From Eimeria necatrix (taxonomy: Eukaryota > Apicomplexa > Conoidasida > Eucoccidiorida > Eimeriidae): 64,000 bases of DNA. The stretch spans positions 91,647 to 155,646 of the forward strand of contig NW_013654802.1 of the NCBI RefSeq assembly GCF_000499385.1. The letters run 5' to 3'. The notes beneath the pieces were generated by a model. The model saw only the letters and a program-made list of their open reading frames with translations. It was not told the DNA's origin and searched no databases. Shown here piece by piece: positions 28,782 to 39,887 of this stretch. How positions within the stretch are numbered: the first letter of the stretch is position 1; every line of letters begins with the position of its first letter. A program made the translations under genes and the position numbers.

Positions 28782-29941
28782 TTTTGTTTATCCTTCAATG
28801 TAGCCGTCATAGAACGAGGGACGCTATACAGATTTGTGTGTAATCTGCCACGTTTCCCAGGGCAGTGTACATGAGGAAAACTTATTGCAAAAACGCAAGG
28901 GTTTCCGGGGCTCAGCCCCTTTGAGGCCGTCCCTCTCTCGAGATACGAACTGGTTATTAGTGTAATATCATTGCACAAGAGAATCTCAGGCAGAAAGACT
29001 GGAGGGAAGCTTATTTGAAAAATTACGTGGGATATGACATCGTAGGTGCTGCCACTTGGAAGACTGCTTCTTGTGTTGCGAAACTGGCATGTGTTCGTGC
29101 ATCGTGTGGTTCCTAAGACTCTGCTGTTAATTACGTCGATGCAAAGGTCAGCACTGCCAGTTGCTGTCTTCCCGAATAGCTTCGTTACTGATTGCAGGGA
29201 AGGACCCTTCACGAAGCACTCCACATAACAGTGAACCAACTGGAGCTCTACAAGAGCCTCAAACTTCAAATATGCCTCCTCTGATTTTGCAACAATGTTT
29301 AGGCCAGCCCAGGAGTCTTCAAGATAGAAAACCAACCCGAAGTTGTACTGCCGGGACGAGAGCACGGGGAAGTGCTTTTCACGGTATTTTTCCCGAAGAA
29401 ACCGGCCGATTAATTCACAAGAAAGCTCTTCAGTCTTATTATACTTTTGGGAACCAGAAGGAGAGCCTATGCCGGTTGAAAGTTGCAGTACAGGCATTTG
29501 CACCACCCAGTACGAATCTTGCTCGTCAACAACTCTTGGGGTGTCCGAAGTGTACAGCTTAGAAAGGCCATGATACAAGCTAAAGCGTACTCTCGTTTCG
29601 TCGATCTGGTGACTGCTTTTTGAAATGATTGACTGAGATTCATTCGAGAACTTGTTGCGAGTATCCTTTTCCAACTGTTCAGATATTGTGCCTTGCATCA
29701 GGTTACCTTGCTTTCTTGGAGTTTGATGTGAAATTTTAGCGGAATTATCCTTTTCCTGAGGTGAATATGCATCACCCTCTGTATTTTGCAATTCAGGGAA
29801 CGTGGAAGAGGGAAGGCGTCTTGATTTCGGGGTGAGTGCAAGAGCACCGCCCTGCAGGTTTGGGAGCACCAAGGAAGGCCATTGAGGTTTAAAAATCGGG
29901 TGCGGGGAACTTGAAGCTATAGTTATGCCTGGGTTGCTCAT
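28712..29941 (-). CDS. Unrecognised protein, possibly spliced
   Basis: I do not recognise this gene. It is an uninterrupted ATG-initiated frame of 409 codons on the minus strand, long for this AT-balanced DNA and so probably coding at least in its first 280 codons. The N-terminal 120 residues are Ser/Pro/Lys-rich and look disordered. A more ordered part follows, with VDEQDSYWVVQMPVLQ, YNFGLVFYLEDSWAGL and EALVELQLVHCYVECF. There is no signal peptide and no clear membrane span. The last 80 codons look less like protein and may be intron, since a GTGAGC donor lies at the very end of the frame. The gene diverges from the aspartyl protease with a 0.67 kb spacer. Confidence 0.5.
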   Translation of the reverse strand: MSNPGITIASSSPHPIFKPQWPSLVLPNLQGGALALTPKSRRLPSSTFPELQNTEGDAYSPQEKDNSAKISHQTPRKQGNLMQGTISEQLEKDTRNKFSNESQSIISKSSHQIDETRVRFSLYHGLSKLYTSDTPRVVDEQDSYWVVQMPVLQLSTGIGSPSGSQKYNKTEELSCELIGRFLREKYREKHFPVLSSRQYNFGLVFYLEDSWAGLNIVAKSEEAYLKFEALVELQLVHCYVECFVKGPSLQSVTKLFGKTATGSADLCIDVINSRVLGTTRCTNTCQFRNTRSSLPSGSTYDVISHVIFQISFPPVFLPEILLCNDITLITSSYLERGTASKGLSPGNPCVFAISFPHVHCPGKRGRLHTNLYSVPRSMTATLKDKQKCCIPPLSKVLHLVSSFRILSCR

Positions 29942-30608
29942 TTTGATGCATATATGTACGCAATTTAGCTTTACGACTCATTAGCGTTTCACGGAAGGCA
30001 TTCAAGCCTGTTTGGCGAGAGTGACTTGTGCTTGTCGAGGCAGACGGCAAGGTCACCTCAGTCAGAAAGTTATTTGACCAGGCTTTTTCTTCAAAAACTT
30101 CAAAAAAAATAGAGGAATTAATTTTAAATGTTAGGTTTGCCCATCATTTGGATGCTGCGAAGAGCGGAAAGAGCTGTAGTGCTACAGAGCATGCATCACA
30201 AAATCAGTTCATTGAGCACGCTGAAAGCTGCATTTTCAAGTTTCAAATAATTGTTGTGAAAATAACCGTTTCGTGTTCTGGCGGCTGTGAACTGTTTTGT
30301 GTGCAACAAGGTGTGTTTACTGCCCAGCGCTTCAGCTTTCAAACTGGTCACGAAATAACCAATGTCGATTTCTTATTACAAGTAATGCATTCATGGTTTT
30401 GTCTCATAATTTCCAGAGCATATTCCAAATCAAGCATGCACACTTGCTTGCGCGTGCGCGGTAGATTCAAGTTCACTCTCCCTGCTGTGCGTACACCTGA
30501 ATGATCAGCCGGTCATTCAGCTACAGACGCATTTTCATTTTGACTGCTAGCCATAATTTCTCACCTTGGCTTACCTCAACTAACCGAAACCACGAACAGC
30601 CAGGTACA
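29942..30608. promoter_or_regulatory. Divergent intergenic region
   Basis: About 0.67 kb between the unknown minus-strand gene and the aspartyl protease. A 158-codon open frame (30028-30504, +) lies inside but opens with GTG and resembles nothing I know, so I treat the region as promoter space. Confidence 0.4.
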
Positions 30609-32995
30609 ATGCGTTCCCTTCTGGTCGTGGCCGGCATAGCCGGTTGTAGCTCTCTTGCTGCAACCGATGCACGACATCGGTTCCTCAGTGAAACACTTGA
30701 AGAGCCCGAAGATGTGATGCTAAAGACAGCAGATCTTCACGCCAATCTTTTGCGAGAGCCTCCCATGACAATCAAGTTGGACAACAGATACAAGTTTACC
30801 GGTCTTGGGGAGCTGGTATCCCAGTTGATTGATCACCACACCACCTTGGGAAGCGTCGGTTCCTCTGGAACGATGGCCCGGCAAAAATTGCTTAACTACC
30901 ATAACAGCCAGTATTTTGGCGAGATCAAGATCGGAACCCCCGGGAGGCGTTTTGTTGTAGTAAGCGATGAGATCATGCTTCCCCACGCCTCAAAAATGGA
31001 ATCACACTTGAATCCAACTTCAGGTCTTTGATACTGGTTCCTCAAATCTTTGGGTTCCCGCAGCAGAATGCGAGAAGTAAAAAGAAATTTAGTTAAAGCA
31101 CACGATTGAACTATTCATACTGAGTACTTGCAGGGGAGGATGCGCACCGCACGAGAAGTTCGACCCAAAGTACTCCAGCACGTTTTCACCAATACGGTCA
31201 CTCACTGGAGATCCAGCAGTCGCCTTCATTCAAGTAAGAATCTCGTACTTCACATTTTCAATAAGTAGCTCATTTCCTGTTGCAGTACGGAACAGGAGCT
31301 TGCGTCCTTCGAATGGGTCGCGATATCGTTGAGATCGGTGGCATGTAAGGCAATAACAGCCTTCTTCACTGCACAGCACTTCCTTCATCTTCTTATTCAG
31401 TAAAGTGCCCAACCAGGCAATCGGCCTTGCGGTCGAAGGTACGTTAAAGCTAAAAAACCGCCCAATATGGCAGTATACATCATTTTCTCTCTTCAGAATC
31501 CACCCATCCCTTCGCGGACTTGCCGTTCGACGGGCTAGTCGGTCTGGGTTTCCCCGATGTGTCGGGCGAAGAGGGGCTTCCGTCAAGCGCACTTCCAATC
31601 GTCGACCAAATGGTCAAGGAGGTTCGTCGTTGTTAGAGTAATTTCCTCGAGCGCCGCTCATGGCTGCATTCACTCCAGAAAGTTCTCGATCGTAACGTGT
31701 TTTCCGTCTACATGAGCGAAGACATCAATCGGTATGAGCATGAATCATGACTTCAAATTGCCGCATGGGTAGCTATGATGTAAATGTATAGGCCTGGAGA
31801 GATTTCGGTAAAGAGTTCAAACTACTTTTCGCAACGCTCGCTTGCAAAGCCTCCTTAGTTTGGAGCAGCGGATCCTAAGTATACCTTCGCTGGGCACACA
31901 CCTAAATGGTTCCCCGTCATCTCTCTCGGTACGACATCCGCTCACTACTACTCAACTACTTGGCTTTCATATTGTTTTTTAATCAGACTACTGGTTCGTC
32001 CTTGTTCCCATTGTTGCTCATGGAAGCAACTTAAGCACTGACACGCTTACAGGGAGATTGGTCTCCATGGACTAAAGATCAATGGAAAATCCTTTGGCGT
32101 CTGTGAGAAGCGCGGCTGTCGCGCAGCCGTTGACACAGGATCCAGTTTGGTACGAGATTGCAAAGTATGCTCTTCAAGCAATTTGCATTTACTGTCGTGC
32201 AGATAACTGGACCATCATCCGTCATCAATCCCCTCATCAAAGCCCTCAACGTTGCTGAGAACTGCTCGAATCTTGGAACCCTACCCACAGTAGGCTCACA
32301 ACTACGTCGCTAGCGCTTTTCCAAGATATAAATTTTTGTCTGCAGCTCACATTTGTTTTGAAAGATATATACGGAAGGCTCGTCAACTTCAGCCTGGAAC
32401 CAAGGGACTACGTAGTGGAGGAGCTGGATGCCGTAAGCGTCATAATCCTTGCATGATTTATTCATTCGGCATAGAACGTCACACAGAGAGGCAACCCCAA
32501 CAACTGCGCGGCCGGCTTCATGGCAATGGTAAGCCAGCATTATGCTACTGCGGCTTTAGATGGTTACTATAGTTTGTCTCTCCAGGACGTACCAGCGCCC
32601 CGTGGGCCCTTGTTCGTGCTCGGAAACTCCTTCATCCGGAAATACTACAGTATATTTGACCGCGATCACATGGTATGGCAAAACCCAAACATGATATAGA
32701 AATAAACTGCTATTTATGCTCAAACTCGCAGATGGTTGGATTCATGCGGTAAGCATATCATGAATATCTTTCGCCAAGCAAGAAATGAATCCACGGCGTG
32801 ACGAAAATAACGCTTTAGGGCAAACCACGAAGGTGAGTGCAATGTTGAACCTTTGTATGGCACCACATTTCCACTAATTTTGCAAAAACAGGTTCCGGAC
32901 CGCTCATCAAGGGATTTCCATCATCTGCATCATCGGCGTCGGCGTCGTGCCTTGTTGCAGCCAGCGCTGCTGCAATCGCACTGGCCTTCTTTTGA
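30609..32995 (+). CDS. Pepsin-type aspartyl protease with hydrophobic C-terminal tail
   Basis: Eighteen exons, summing to 1419 nt in frame (472 residues): 30609-30959, 31024-31076, 31134-31233, 31286-31344, 31401-31438, 31497-31621, 31679-31731, 31792-31807, 31859-31928, 31987-31993, 32053-32149, 32203-32289, 32346-32432, 32475-32528, 32586-32672, 32732-32748, 32819-32832, 32892-32995. A signal-like start is followed by a propeptide of about 90 residues. The mature lobe opens with YFGEIKIGTPG. The two catalytic motifs are VFDTGSSNLWVP (Asp120) and AAVDTGSSL (Asp318). Flap residues are YGTG, and the C-lobe keeps FVLGNSFIRKYYSIFD. The last 25 residues are Ser/Ala-rich then hydrophobic, as in a GPI-anchored or tail-anchored protein. 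It belongs with coccidian cathepsin D-like/plasmepsin-like proteases; the precise ASP subgroup is not assigned. Confidence 0.93.
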
Positions 32996-33472
32996 ATGTT
33001 TCCCGAACACTTTGCACTTGTGTCGATGCGATATGTGCCATCATAAGCACATTCCCGACATGCCAATTCAATCATCTACCCTTTCCAGTGTTTCGCCCTG
33101 AGTACAACGAACCACGTAGGCAGTTACTGCAGTTTGAAATGAGAATTGCGACAAATGCACAATAGTAACGCGAAGAAACTGGGGAAAATTAACCTACATA
33201 GAGGTTGAACCTGCGTCGTTTTTTCTCCGGTTCGTTCGACAACTGTTCGAAAAGATCATGGCTCCACTTCCCGTCTGCACTGCTTGCGGCTGCACGCATT
33301 TGCACAAGGAGCAATGCGTGCTGTAGAGAAAACTAGCGTATCTGTATCCTCTGAACATTCACTAGTGATATGACCTACCTGCTGCGTGCCTTCTCTCCTG
33401 TGGTGTTCGCCCTAGAATCCCAGCCTGTTGCAGCACAAAAAGGCAGTCTTCCATATGCATTAGAAACAAGAT
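32996..33472. other. Convergent spacer
   Basis: About 480 bases between the stops of the aspartyl protease (+) and the RS-rich protein (-). It contains presumed 3' untranslated sequence only. Confidence 0.5.
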
Positions 33473-35875
33473 TTATAGTTCGCAGCTATCATGAGAAAAC
33501 GGTCTTACCGTTTTGCGGTTTCGCCATGCAGCTGCTTGAATAGGAACCGGCGTCCTGTGCAAATGACGTTGACCTGGCTGAATTGGACGCTGAAAAATGC
33601 CATTGTGAAGTTGCATGCGCTGGAAATCGGCAGGCGTGGTATATCTGACCCGCTGTTGCGGAGATATTAATAAGTTTCTATCGTTCCGTCGAGCTACTAG
33701 CCTCACAGATCGGCCCATCTGACCAGGAAACGGAGGCTGCGGAAAGTCATGGTGCTCTTCTCCATCTAATCGGTTCCATCTATTATAGCCGAAAGGCTGA
33801 ACTCTGTTAATACTGGGGAAAAAACGATCATCCCTATCCGGCGGAAACCGCGGATTTCTCCAGTATCTTCGTGGGGACAGTTCTTGGTATGATCCATGCA
33901 TCTCTGCAACGCCGGGAAACGCTGCTGGTTCGGCAGTCACGATTCTGCGTTTTGCAGCTCTCCTGTTTAATTTAGTACTGTACAGATTATCTCCCGAAGC
34001 CGCCCTTCCATGGGCATCTCCTGATTCACCCTTCCTCCGAAAAAACACATCGTCAGATGCGACGTTCCTATCGCAAACCGCGCCGCTAGGGCGCCTAGCT
34101 TCCGCGTTCGAGTGTCCTTCGTTTCTTGGCCTCTCATCACGCCTCTGTAGGGGAGAAGGACGACTGCGTTGAATGTCCGTTGTTGGCGCATCGTCTTGCC
34201 CTTTAACCGGCAACTCACTCTGCTCGTGAATCTGCTCTTCTGCCTGCGAATCGCGCTTCTGGGCAGTTACATCATGGTTTGTAGGCAGCGCATTTGCCTC
34301 ACAAGACTGCCTACACTTCTCTGCAACGGGAAGCTCGGATGCTGGAGGTGTCCTTGGAGGGCTGGACCGGCGCTCATTGCGCTCATCTCGCTCGACGTCA
34401 GGAACCCGGGAGCGGGCTGACGGAGAGCGTGAAACGGATACAGCTTGCCTCGATCCCGGACAGGTCTCATTTATTTGCCTTGGCGTTTCTTGCAGCTCTT
34501 TTGTAGTAGATATTTCTTCTGGCACGGCGTCTTCTACATGCTTTGGAGAGCCGTGTTCCTTAGAGGCCGGCTTTTCCTGGCGAGATACAGAATGCCTAGC
34601 CGAATCCGCTCCCTTGCCTTCAGCGTTACGCGGCCTCGAAGAGACAAGATCAGGGGTCGGGCAGTCAGCAGATCGGCAAGGAGATCCACCAGTGGAATGC
34701 ACTTCAGACCGTCTTGAGTGCTTGCTCGCCTCTGCCAGAGTTCGCGCCCTTGATGCGCTGCGCGATGGTAGAGGAGATCGACACTGTGACTGTAACGAGC
34801 TCCTCGAAGAACCCCCAACCCTTCTGTAGTCGCCAGCAGATCGCGCATCATCTTTGTGAACATGCTCAGGTGACTGACGAGTCGGATTTTGCTCCTCTTC
34901 TTGTCTGGAGATGACTGGGGAGCGTCGGGGAGTTCCCTCAGGAGGGCTTTCAGGGCGCTGACTTGCGTCTGCTGCCTTTGTTCCTGTTCGGCGGCTTTCT
35001 GACCTTCGACAAGACCTGCTTCGGTCAACTGGTGATCGCCCGCTAGCAGTCGCCGCACTGTTCTTTCGGGCCCAACTGCCTGACCTGCTTCTACTGCGAG
35101 ACCACTTCGAGTTCCTCCCATGTGATCGTGCGCGTTCACTAGATGAAGCCCTTTTGTGTCCTTGTGGCACCCTAGGTGACTGCCGACGGGCGTTGCCGTG
35201 GTGTGACCCGCTTCGATCTCTCGAGCGATCTCTTGTGGCGCACCGATCTGTGTCGCGTGGTCGGCGTGCACTTCCTCTGGATGAAATGTCATGTCGGCTT
35301 GATGCAGATCCCTTCAAAGGTTCTCGTTCTGGGGAAACGTAGCTTCTTCTCTGTCCTTCGCGCCTTTCGCGGTACCAATCCCTGGAGTTCGACCGGTATC
35401 GCGCATCTCGGCGCCCCGACTGATCCCCTCGCGCTGGACTCCTACACCGACCGCCGCGAGAAGGGCTCCGCGATGGAGCTCGATTAACCTCTTTCGACCG
35501 CAGGTACGAAGCCCTGCTTCCAAAGCGAGCGGCTGGTGGATCGTTCCGCCGGTACTTCTCATTCCTGGCCGTGGAATCTACACTCCTGCTACGAGGACGT
35601 CTTATCGAGCGGCTTCCGCTGCGCCGGCAAGGCGCAGTGCGGCCACTTCTGTAGGCCCGCGAGTCTCTGCCGTAACGCGCCGGCGAAGGACTTCTGCGGC
35701 GGTACTTTTCATATTCCGGGCTCCGATTGCGATAGGGTCGCCGGTAAGAGTCCGCGCCTCGGTAGCGTCGGTCTGGGCTTCTGTAGTCTGCTCGACCGCT
35801 GCGGCGTCCCACGTAGTCTTTTGATCTACCGCCTGATGGGCTTCTCCGTGACTCTGAAACGCGATCATACCCCAT
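33473..35875 (-). CDS. RS-rich (SR-like) protein
   Basis: A single ATG-initiated frame of 800 codons. Residues 1-380 are dominated by Arg-Ser, Arg-Asp and Ser-Pro repeats (for example YRSPDRRYR, SRDRSGSHHG and RSRSRSGSWARK). The middle (about 380-620) is acidic/polar with many Ser-Pro sites, and the C-terminal 150 residues are Pro/Arg-rich with aromatic clusters (PPDRDDRFFPSINR). I see no RRM, zinc finger or helicase domain. Such RS domains typically act in pre-mRNA splicing or mRNA export and are regulated by SR-protein kinases, but the composition alone does not name a family. The coding sequence appears intron-free, unlike its neighbours. It diverges from dihydroorotase. Confidence 0.8.
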   Translation of the reverse strand: MGYDRVSESRRSPSGGRSKDYVGRRSGRADYRSPDRRYRGADSYRRPYRNRSPEYEKYRRRSPSPARYGRDSRAYRSGRTAPCRRSGSRSIRRPRSRSVDSTARNEKYRRNDPPAARFGSRASYLRSKEVNRAPSRSPSRGGRCRSPARGDQSGRRDARYRSNSRDWYRERREGQRRSYVSPEREPLKGSASSRHDISSRGSARRPRDTDRCATRDRSRDRSGSHHGNARRQSPRVPQGHKRASSSERARSHGRNSKWSRSRSRSGSWARKNSAATASGRSPVDRSRSCRRSESRRTGTKAADASQRPESPPEGTPRRSPVISRQEEEQNPTRQSPEHVHKDDARSAGDYRRVGGSSRSSLQSQCRSPLPSRSASRARTLAEASKHSRRSEVHSTGGSPCRSADCPTPDLVSSRPRNAEGKGADSARHSVSRQEKPASKEHGSPKHVEDAVPEEISTTKELQETPRQINETCPGSRQAVSVSRSPSARSRVPDVERDERNERRSSPPRTPPASELPVAEKCRQSCEANALPTNHDVTAQKRDSQAEEQIHEQSELPVKGQDDAPTTDIQRSRPSPLQRRDERPRNEGHSNAEARRPSGAVCDRNVASDDVFFRRKGESGDAHGRAASGDNLYSTKLNRRAAKRRIVTAEPAAFPGVAEMHGSYQELSPRRYWRNPRFPPDRDDRFFPSINRVQPFGYNRWNRLDGEEHHDFPQPPFPGQMGRSVRLVARRNDRNLLISPQQRVRYTTPADFQRMQLHNGIFQRPIQPGQRHLHRTPVPIQAAAWRNRKTVRPFSHDSCEL

Positions 35876-36702
35876 GGTGAGACTACACTTCTGTGAACCT
35901 AGTGTACGTTGACGGCCTTCTCATTCAAACGCAGCACTCTGCATCGACTGCAGCTGCTGCGGCAACAAATGAAACTAATGAAATTTCTTTGAAGTTCGTT
36001 GCTCCTTGCACAGCAAGTGGGCGATCGAAAGCAAGTAGCGACGTACGCCGGCCAAGTCTTTAGTATGCTTTGAAGAAGCTTGCCGGACCGTATCACTTGT
36101 TGAGGGGGCGGTTTCGCATTGCACACTGTCACAATGGGAACGTCAATGGGAGCCGCAGTAGCCTGCTGGTTTCCTCACCTCCAACACAGAGTATTACCCT
36201 GAGTGAGGGGATCCAAGGCACCAACACTCTGCAGTGATGCCACAGTGGGTGACCTCAGGCGCCAGCAAGCAAGAATAGGGCAAAAAAACTCATATACTTG
36301 TTTGAAATGACGAAAGCAATGCCGTGAATAGCTTCAAAATGCTGAAAATTGAGCCCCCCGTCCGACGGCATGCAGCAGGAGACATGATCAGTCCGTGAAG
36401 CCTGCACCAGTCGCAAGCGATTACGCTCACGCAATGATACAACCACTAAGGGTCTAAAAGACAACACAAGCGAAATAATTTACAAGAGTTGCTGCACCAA
36501 ATGGTGCAGCCCCATCGGCGCTGGGTGGCCGTTATGAGAGCTGTTCCCAGCCACAGCCCCACAACGAATATTGTAGAGCCTTCTGCCTTACTTCCCTCGC
36601 GCATGTGTCATTAATTCCCTTCGTGGTAATTTTAGCTTCTTTTGCACTGAAAGGAAGCAGGTAGCCTTGGTTCTGTGCAGCTGTAACTAATGGCTCGCCA
36701 CC
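35876..36702. promoter_or_regulatory. Divergent intergenic region
   Basis: About 0.83 kb between the RS-rich gene and dihydroorotase. A stop codon at 36688-36690, in frame just upstream of ATG 36703, supports that start. No specific regulatory element is identifiable. Confidence 0.4.
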
Positions 36703-39700
36703 ATGGTCATGATGGGCCTTAACGGAGGGCGTCTTGTAATGCCTATGGCGGATGACATGCACACCCATCTGCGGCAAGTGGAACTGATGGATATGGTCAC
36801 GCTTCAAATACGCAAGGGAGGGTGGTGAGCAGCCGCGCACGTCCTCTGCAACGCACGGACGGCGAGCCTGCTCCTTCGTGAAGTTTGGACTGCCCTATCG
36901 CACTGCAGTTGAATTTCATGTTAAGTCAGTAAGTATCTTTGGCCACTGGAAACCTTTCAGCTTGTACTGTGTGCGTCGTTCAGCAACCGGGTGCTGGTGA
37001 TGCCCAACACTGTGCCGCCGATTGTGACGTGCTCACAAGCGCTCGAATACAGAAATGAACTTCTGAAAAGGGTGAGCACCACCTTGCAGCTCTTTGGTTT
37101 GCTACTTCGTGCTCTGATTCATTCATCAACGTCTCTCCTTTTATACGAATACTCCGTCTAGAATGTGTACAGACCTGGGTAATGTTACTGGGGACACAAA
37201 AGAGGTGAAAGCCTCAACAAAAGTGTAGCTCTCCACCTTCACGAACTGTTTCCACTCTATTTTGTCCAGAATGTGAAAATATGCCTCTTGTGTTGCTTTG
37301 TCAGGACCCGAATGTGAATTACTTGATGACCTTGTACCTCTGCCGCGAGATCGACGCCGAGGACATCGCCAAGCGCGCGAAGGAGTCGCATGTTGTTGGA
37401 GTGGGCTTTCCATTTAGCGGGGTGTAATTCTCCTCCAGAAGATGTGTAGTGCTGCACAATTGCTTTTCTTCTGAATGCTAATACATTAGTATCGGGCCCC
37501 TTCAAATGACAATGGATACTGCGCGCCGCATGCACTTGTTCAGTTGCCATGCTTTTCGCTCGCTGCTCTGCGCAGGTTAAACTGTACCCGCGTGGTGTGA
37601 CAACAAACTCCGAGGCCGGCGTGGAGGTAGGAAATAATTCTGTGCAGTGAACGCGGCGCTTTGTCTCTCAGTCCAACTAGCGTACTATTTCCTTAGGAGG
37701 CAGCGGTGGAGTGCTAAGCCTGAACTGTTGAGCTGGGATCAAGTGGCTGCGGCGGCGTGCATTCCCGTAGGACCTTACCCAATATGAGGATATCTTTAAA
37801 GTGATGGAAGAACTCGGTATGAGTTTGCACATCCACGCTGAAAAGCCAGAGGCGCCGACACTCCACGCGGAAGAAATGTTCTTGCCTATATTTGAAGACG
37901 TGAGCACCTCACAGCTGCACCAGATGCATCTGGGAGAAATAACTAAGCCAAGTGAAGTTTCCGCAGTGCGCACTATTAGCTGCGGTACTCTCTTTGCTTC
38001 GGAAGTCGATCTTGGGGGCTGTCATACGACTTGAGCTTTCTGCATGTGCCGCTGCTTCTGTCTGTCTTCAGCTCCATTCGCGCTTCCCCAAACTGAAAAT
38101 CGTTTTTGAGCACATTTCGACGGCTGCAGCAGTAAAAGCGATTAAGGGCAAACCTAATGTAGCCGCATCTATAACTGCGCACCACCTGCGGGTGCGCGTC
38201 GCGTTCAGCCGCAGCTTCTCATCCCTTCCCAGGCTAAGAGGCCACAGCCGGGCCACTGACCTTAATCAGGGTGGCCATTAGATTATTTTGCCACGAGAAA
38301 CCCCAGATCCTGAGCTTAGAAGCCTTTGTGTCGGGCGTTTCTGTTTGCTTTGCGTGAAGCTGACCACTGAGGATGTGTGGACAACAGAGGATGTTCAGCG
38401 CCAGATGGACTCTTCCGATAAATCATCTGTCCAGCCCCGCATAGCTCAGTCCCACAACTTTTGCAAACCCATTGCAAAGAGCGCAGAGGACCGAGAGGCG
38501 CTCCTGCAGGTCAGCACATTCTCAAGAGGATCAAGAACCCATGAGCCCATGTAGAAGTTATATCTGTTTATTGAAGCGTCATTTAAGTATCGATGCAGTG
38601 TTGCTTCATAGTTCAGGTCATTGTGCGTTCGCTTAGTCCCTACTGCAGTGTTACGTGAGAATGACTGCAGGTCGTGCGCGAGGGCCATCCGCAGTTCTTT
38701 CTAGGCTCGGATTCTGCGCCTCATCCTCGGCAAGTGAACCCGCTCTAATTGAAGCCACAGATTTTAGCTTAGGCTGTTGTTCTGCGGCACTCAGTGAAGC
38801 AGCGGTACTTGCGGCGGCGCCTGCTACTCCAGTTCAGCTATTTTTCCGGGTGTGCTTCTTCTGTCCACAGGCAAAAGAAAGACTCGTATCCGCCAGCAGC
38901 TGGTGTATTCACGCAACCCTTCCTCCTTGCGGTAGGTTTTGCTTCATTGCACGTAGCTGCGGAGCACGAACTCTGTACTTTCAGGTTCCCAATATGCGTG
39001 TTTAGGGGCAAACGAGTCGCACCAAGTGAATGTGATGCGACCGGCTAGCTCACAGATGCCTTTGCACTCATGCGCTAATCAGTTGTGCAGCCAGTGTGAA
39101 GTGAAACTCCATTTACGGACAGATTTACGCTAGTTTTCCTCTGGCTTGCTTGTGTGCAGTATCTCGCAGACACTTTTGCCCGTGCGGGGTGCCTAGACAA
39201 ATTGCAAAGTTTTGCTTGCGAAAACGCAGCAGCTTTCTTTGGGCTTCCTAAAAAGGGTGAGCAGCAACTCCGTCGCACAAAGTAACAGGAATACAGCCAA
39301 GGCTCCAGCTCTTTAGGACTTCGTGCAGCCAAAACGTAGTATCTCAACTAGTCAGACTTGCCTTAATGCCATCACATTGGTTTTAGACATCCCTCTTCTT
39401 TAGTGGCCTACAAGTTAACTGCGGCTTTAGCGCTCAGAACTTCTTGTCTGTCTGTGCAGAGCTGGTGGAGGGCGAGGATTGCGTTGTGCTGGAGCAGACA
39501 CCGTGCACGGTAAGGAAGCCGTTGGCGTAGCTGGTGTGAGTGAGCGCTAAGGCTACTTTGTTGAATTTCTTCATTGAGCTTAACAGGATGATGTTAAAGC
39601 TAGCTGTGCGTCTGCTAAGCTTCAGCCTCAGTCATTTCGTTTTCTTTCCTAATTTATGCATATTCGGGACTTAGCGTACTCTGTCGCCATCCCTGCAGCC

Positions 39701-39887
39701 CAGCAGCTGTTTCGTTTGCGCATGCAGTATTTCTCATCTCTCTGTGTGTGCTCCCCTCCAGATCCCGAACGTCATCTGTGGAGCTGAAGGCACTAGCACG
39801 GATGTTGTTCCCTTCCTCGCTGGCCATGAACTCGGCTACACCCTAAAAGTAGTCCCGTTTTCCAGGAGCTTGGAGGCTCGACAGTGA
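36703..39887 (+). CDS. Dihydroorotase (pyrimidine biosynthesis, step 3)
   Basis: Twelve exons: 36703-36824, 36984-37071, 37305-37400, 37576-37626, 37771-37899, 38072-38191, 38360-38509, 38671-38733, 38878-38931, 39160-39256, 39460-39509, 39762-39887. They total 1146 nt, in frame, giving 381 residues, the size of stand-alone PyrC/URA4-type enzymes. The active-site set is complete: DMHTHLR (His20, His22), VMPNTVPP at 46-53, VKLYPRGVTTNSE with the expected carbamylated Lys104, HIHAE near 139-143, FEHIS with His176, TAHHL and GSDSAPH with Asp266. The enzyme closes carbamoyl aspartate to dihydroorotate. It is a separate gene, not fused as in animal CAD. No single exon exceeds 150 bases. Confidence 0.95.

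Noticed and set aside
30028..30504. 158-codon plus-strand frame
   Set aside because: Opens with GTG, has no family likeness and lies in a divergent promoter region.
34534..35292. 252-codon second frame within the RS-rich gene
   Set aside because: Alternative frame of a repetitive Arg/Ser-coding region; the 800-codon frame explains the sequence.
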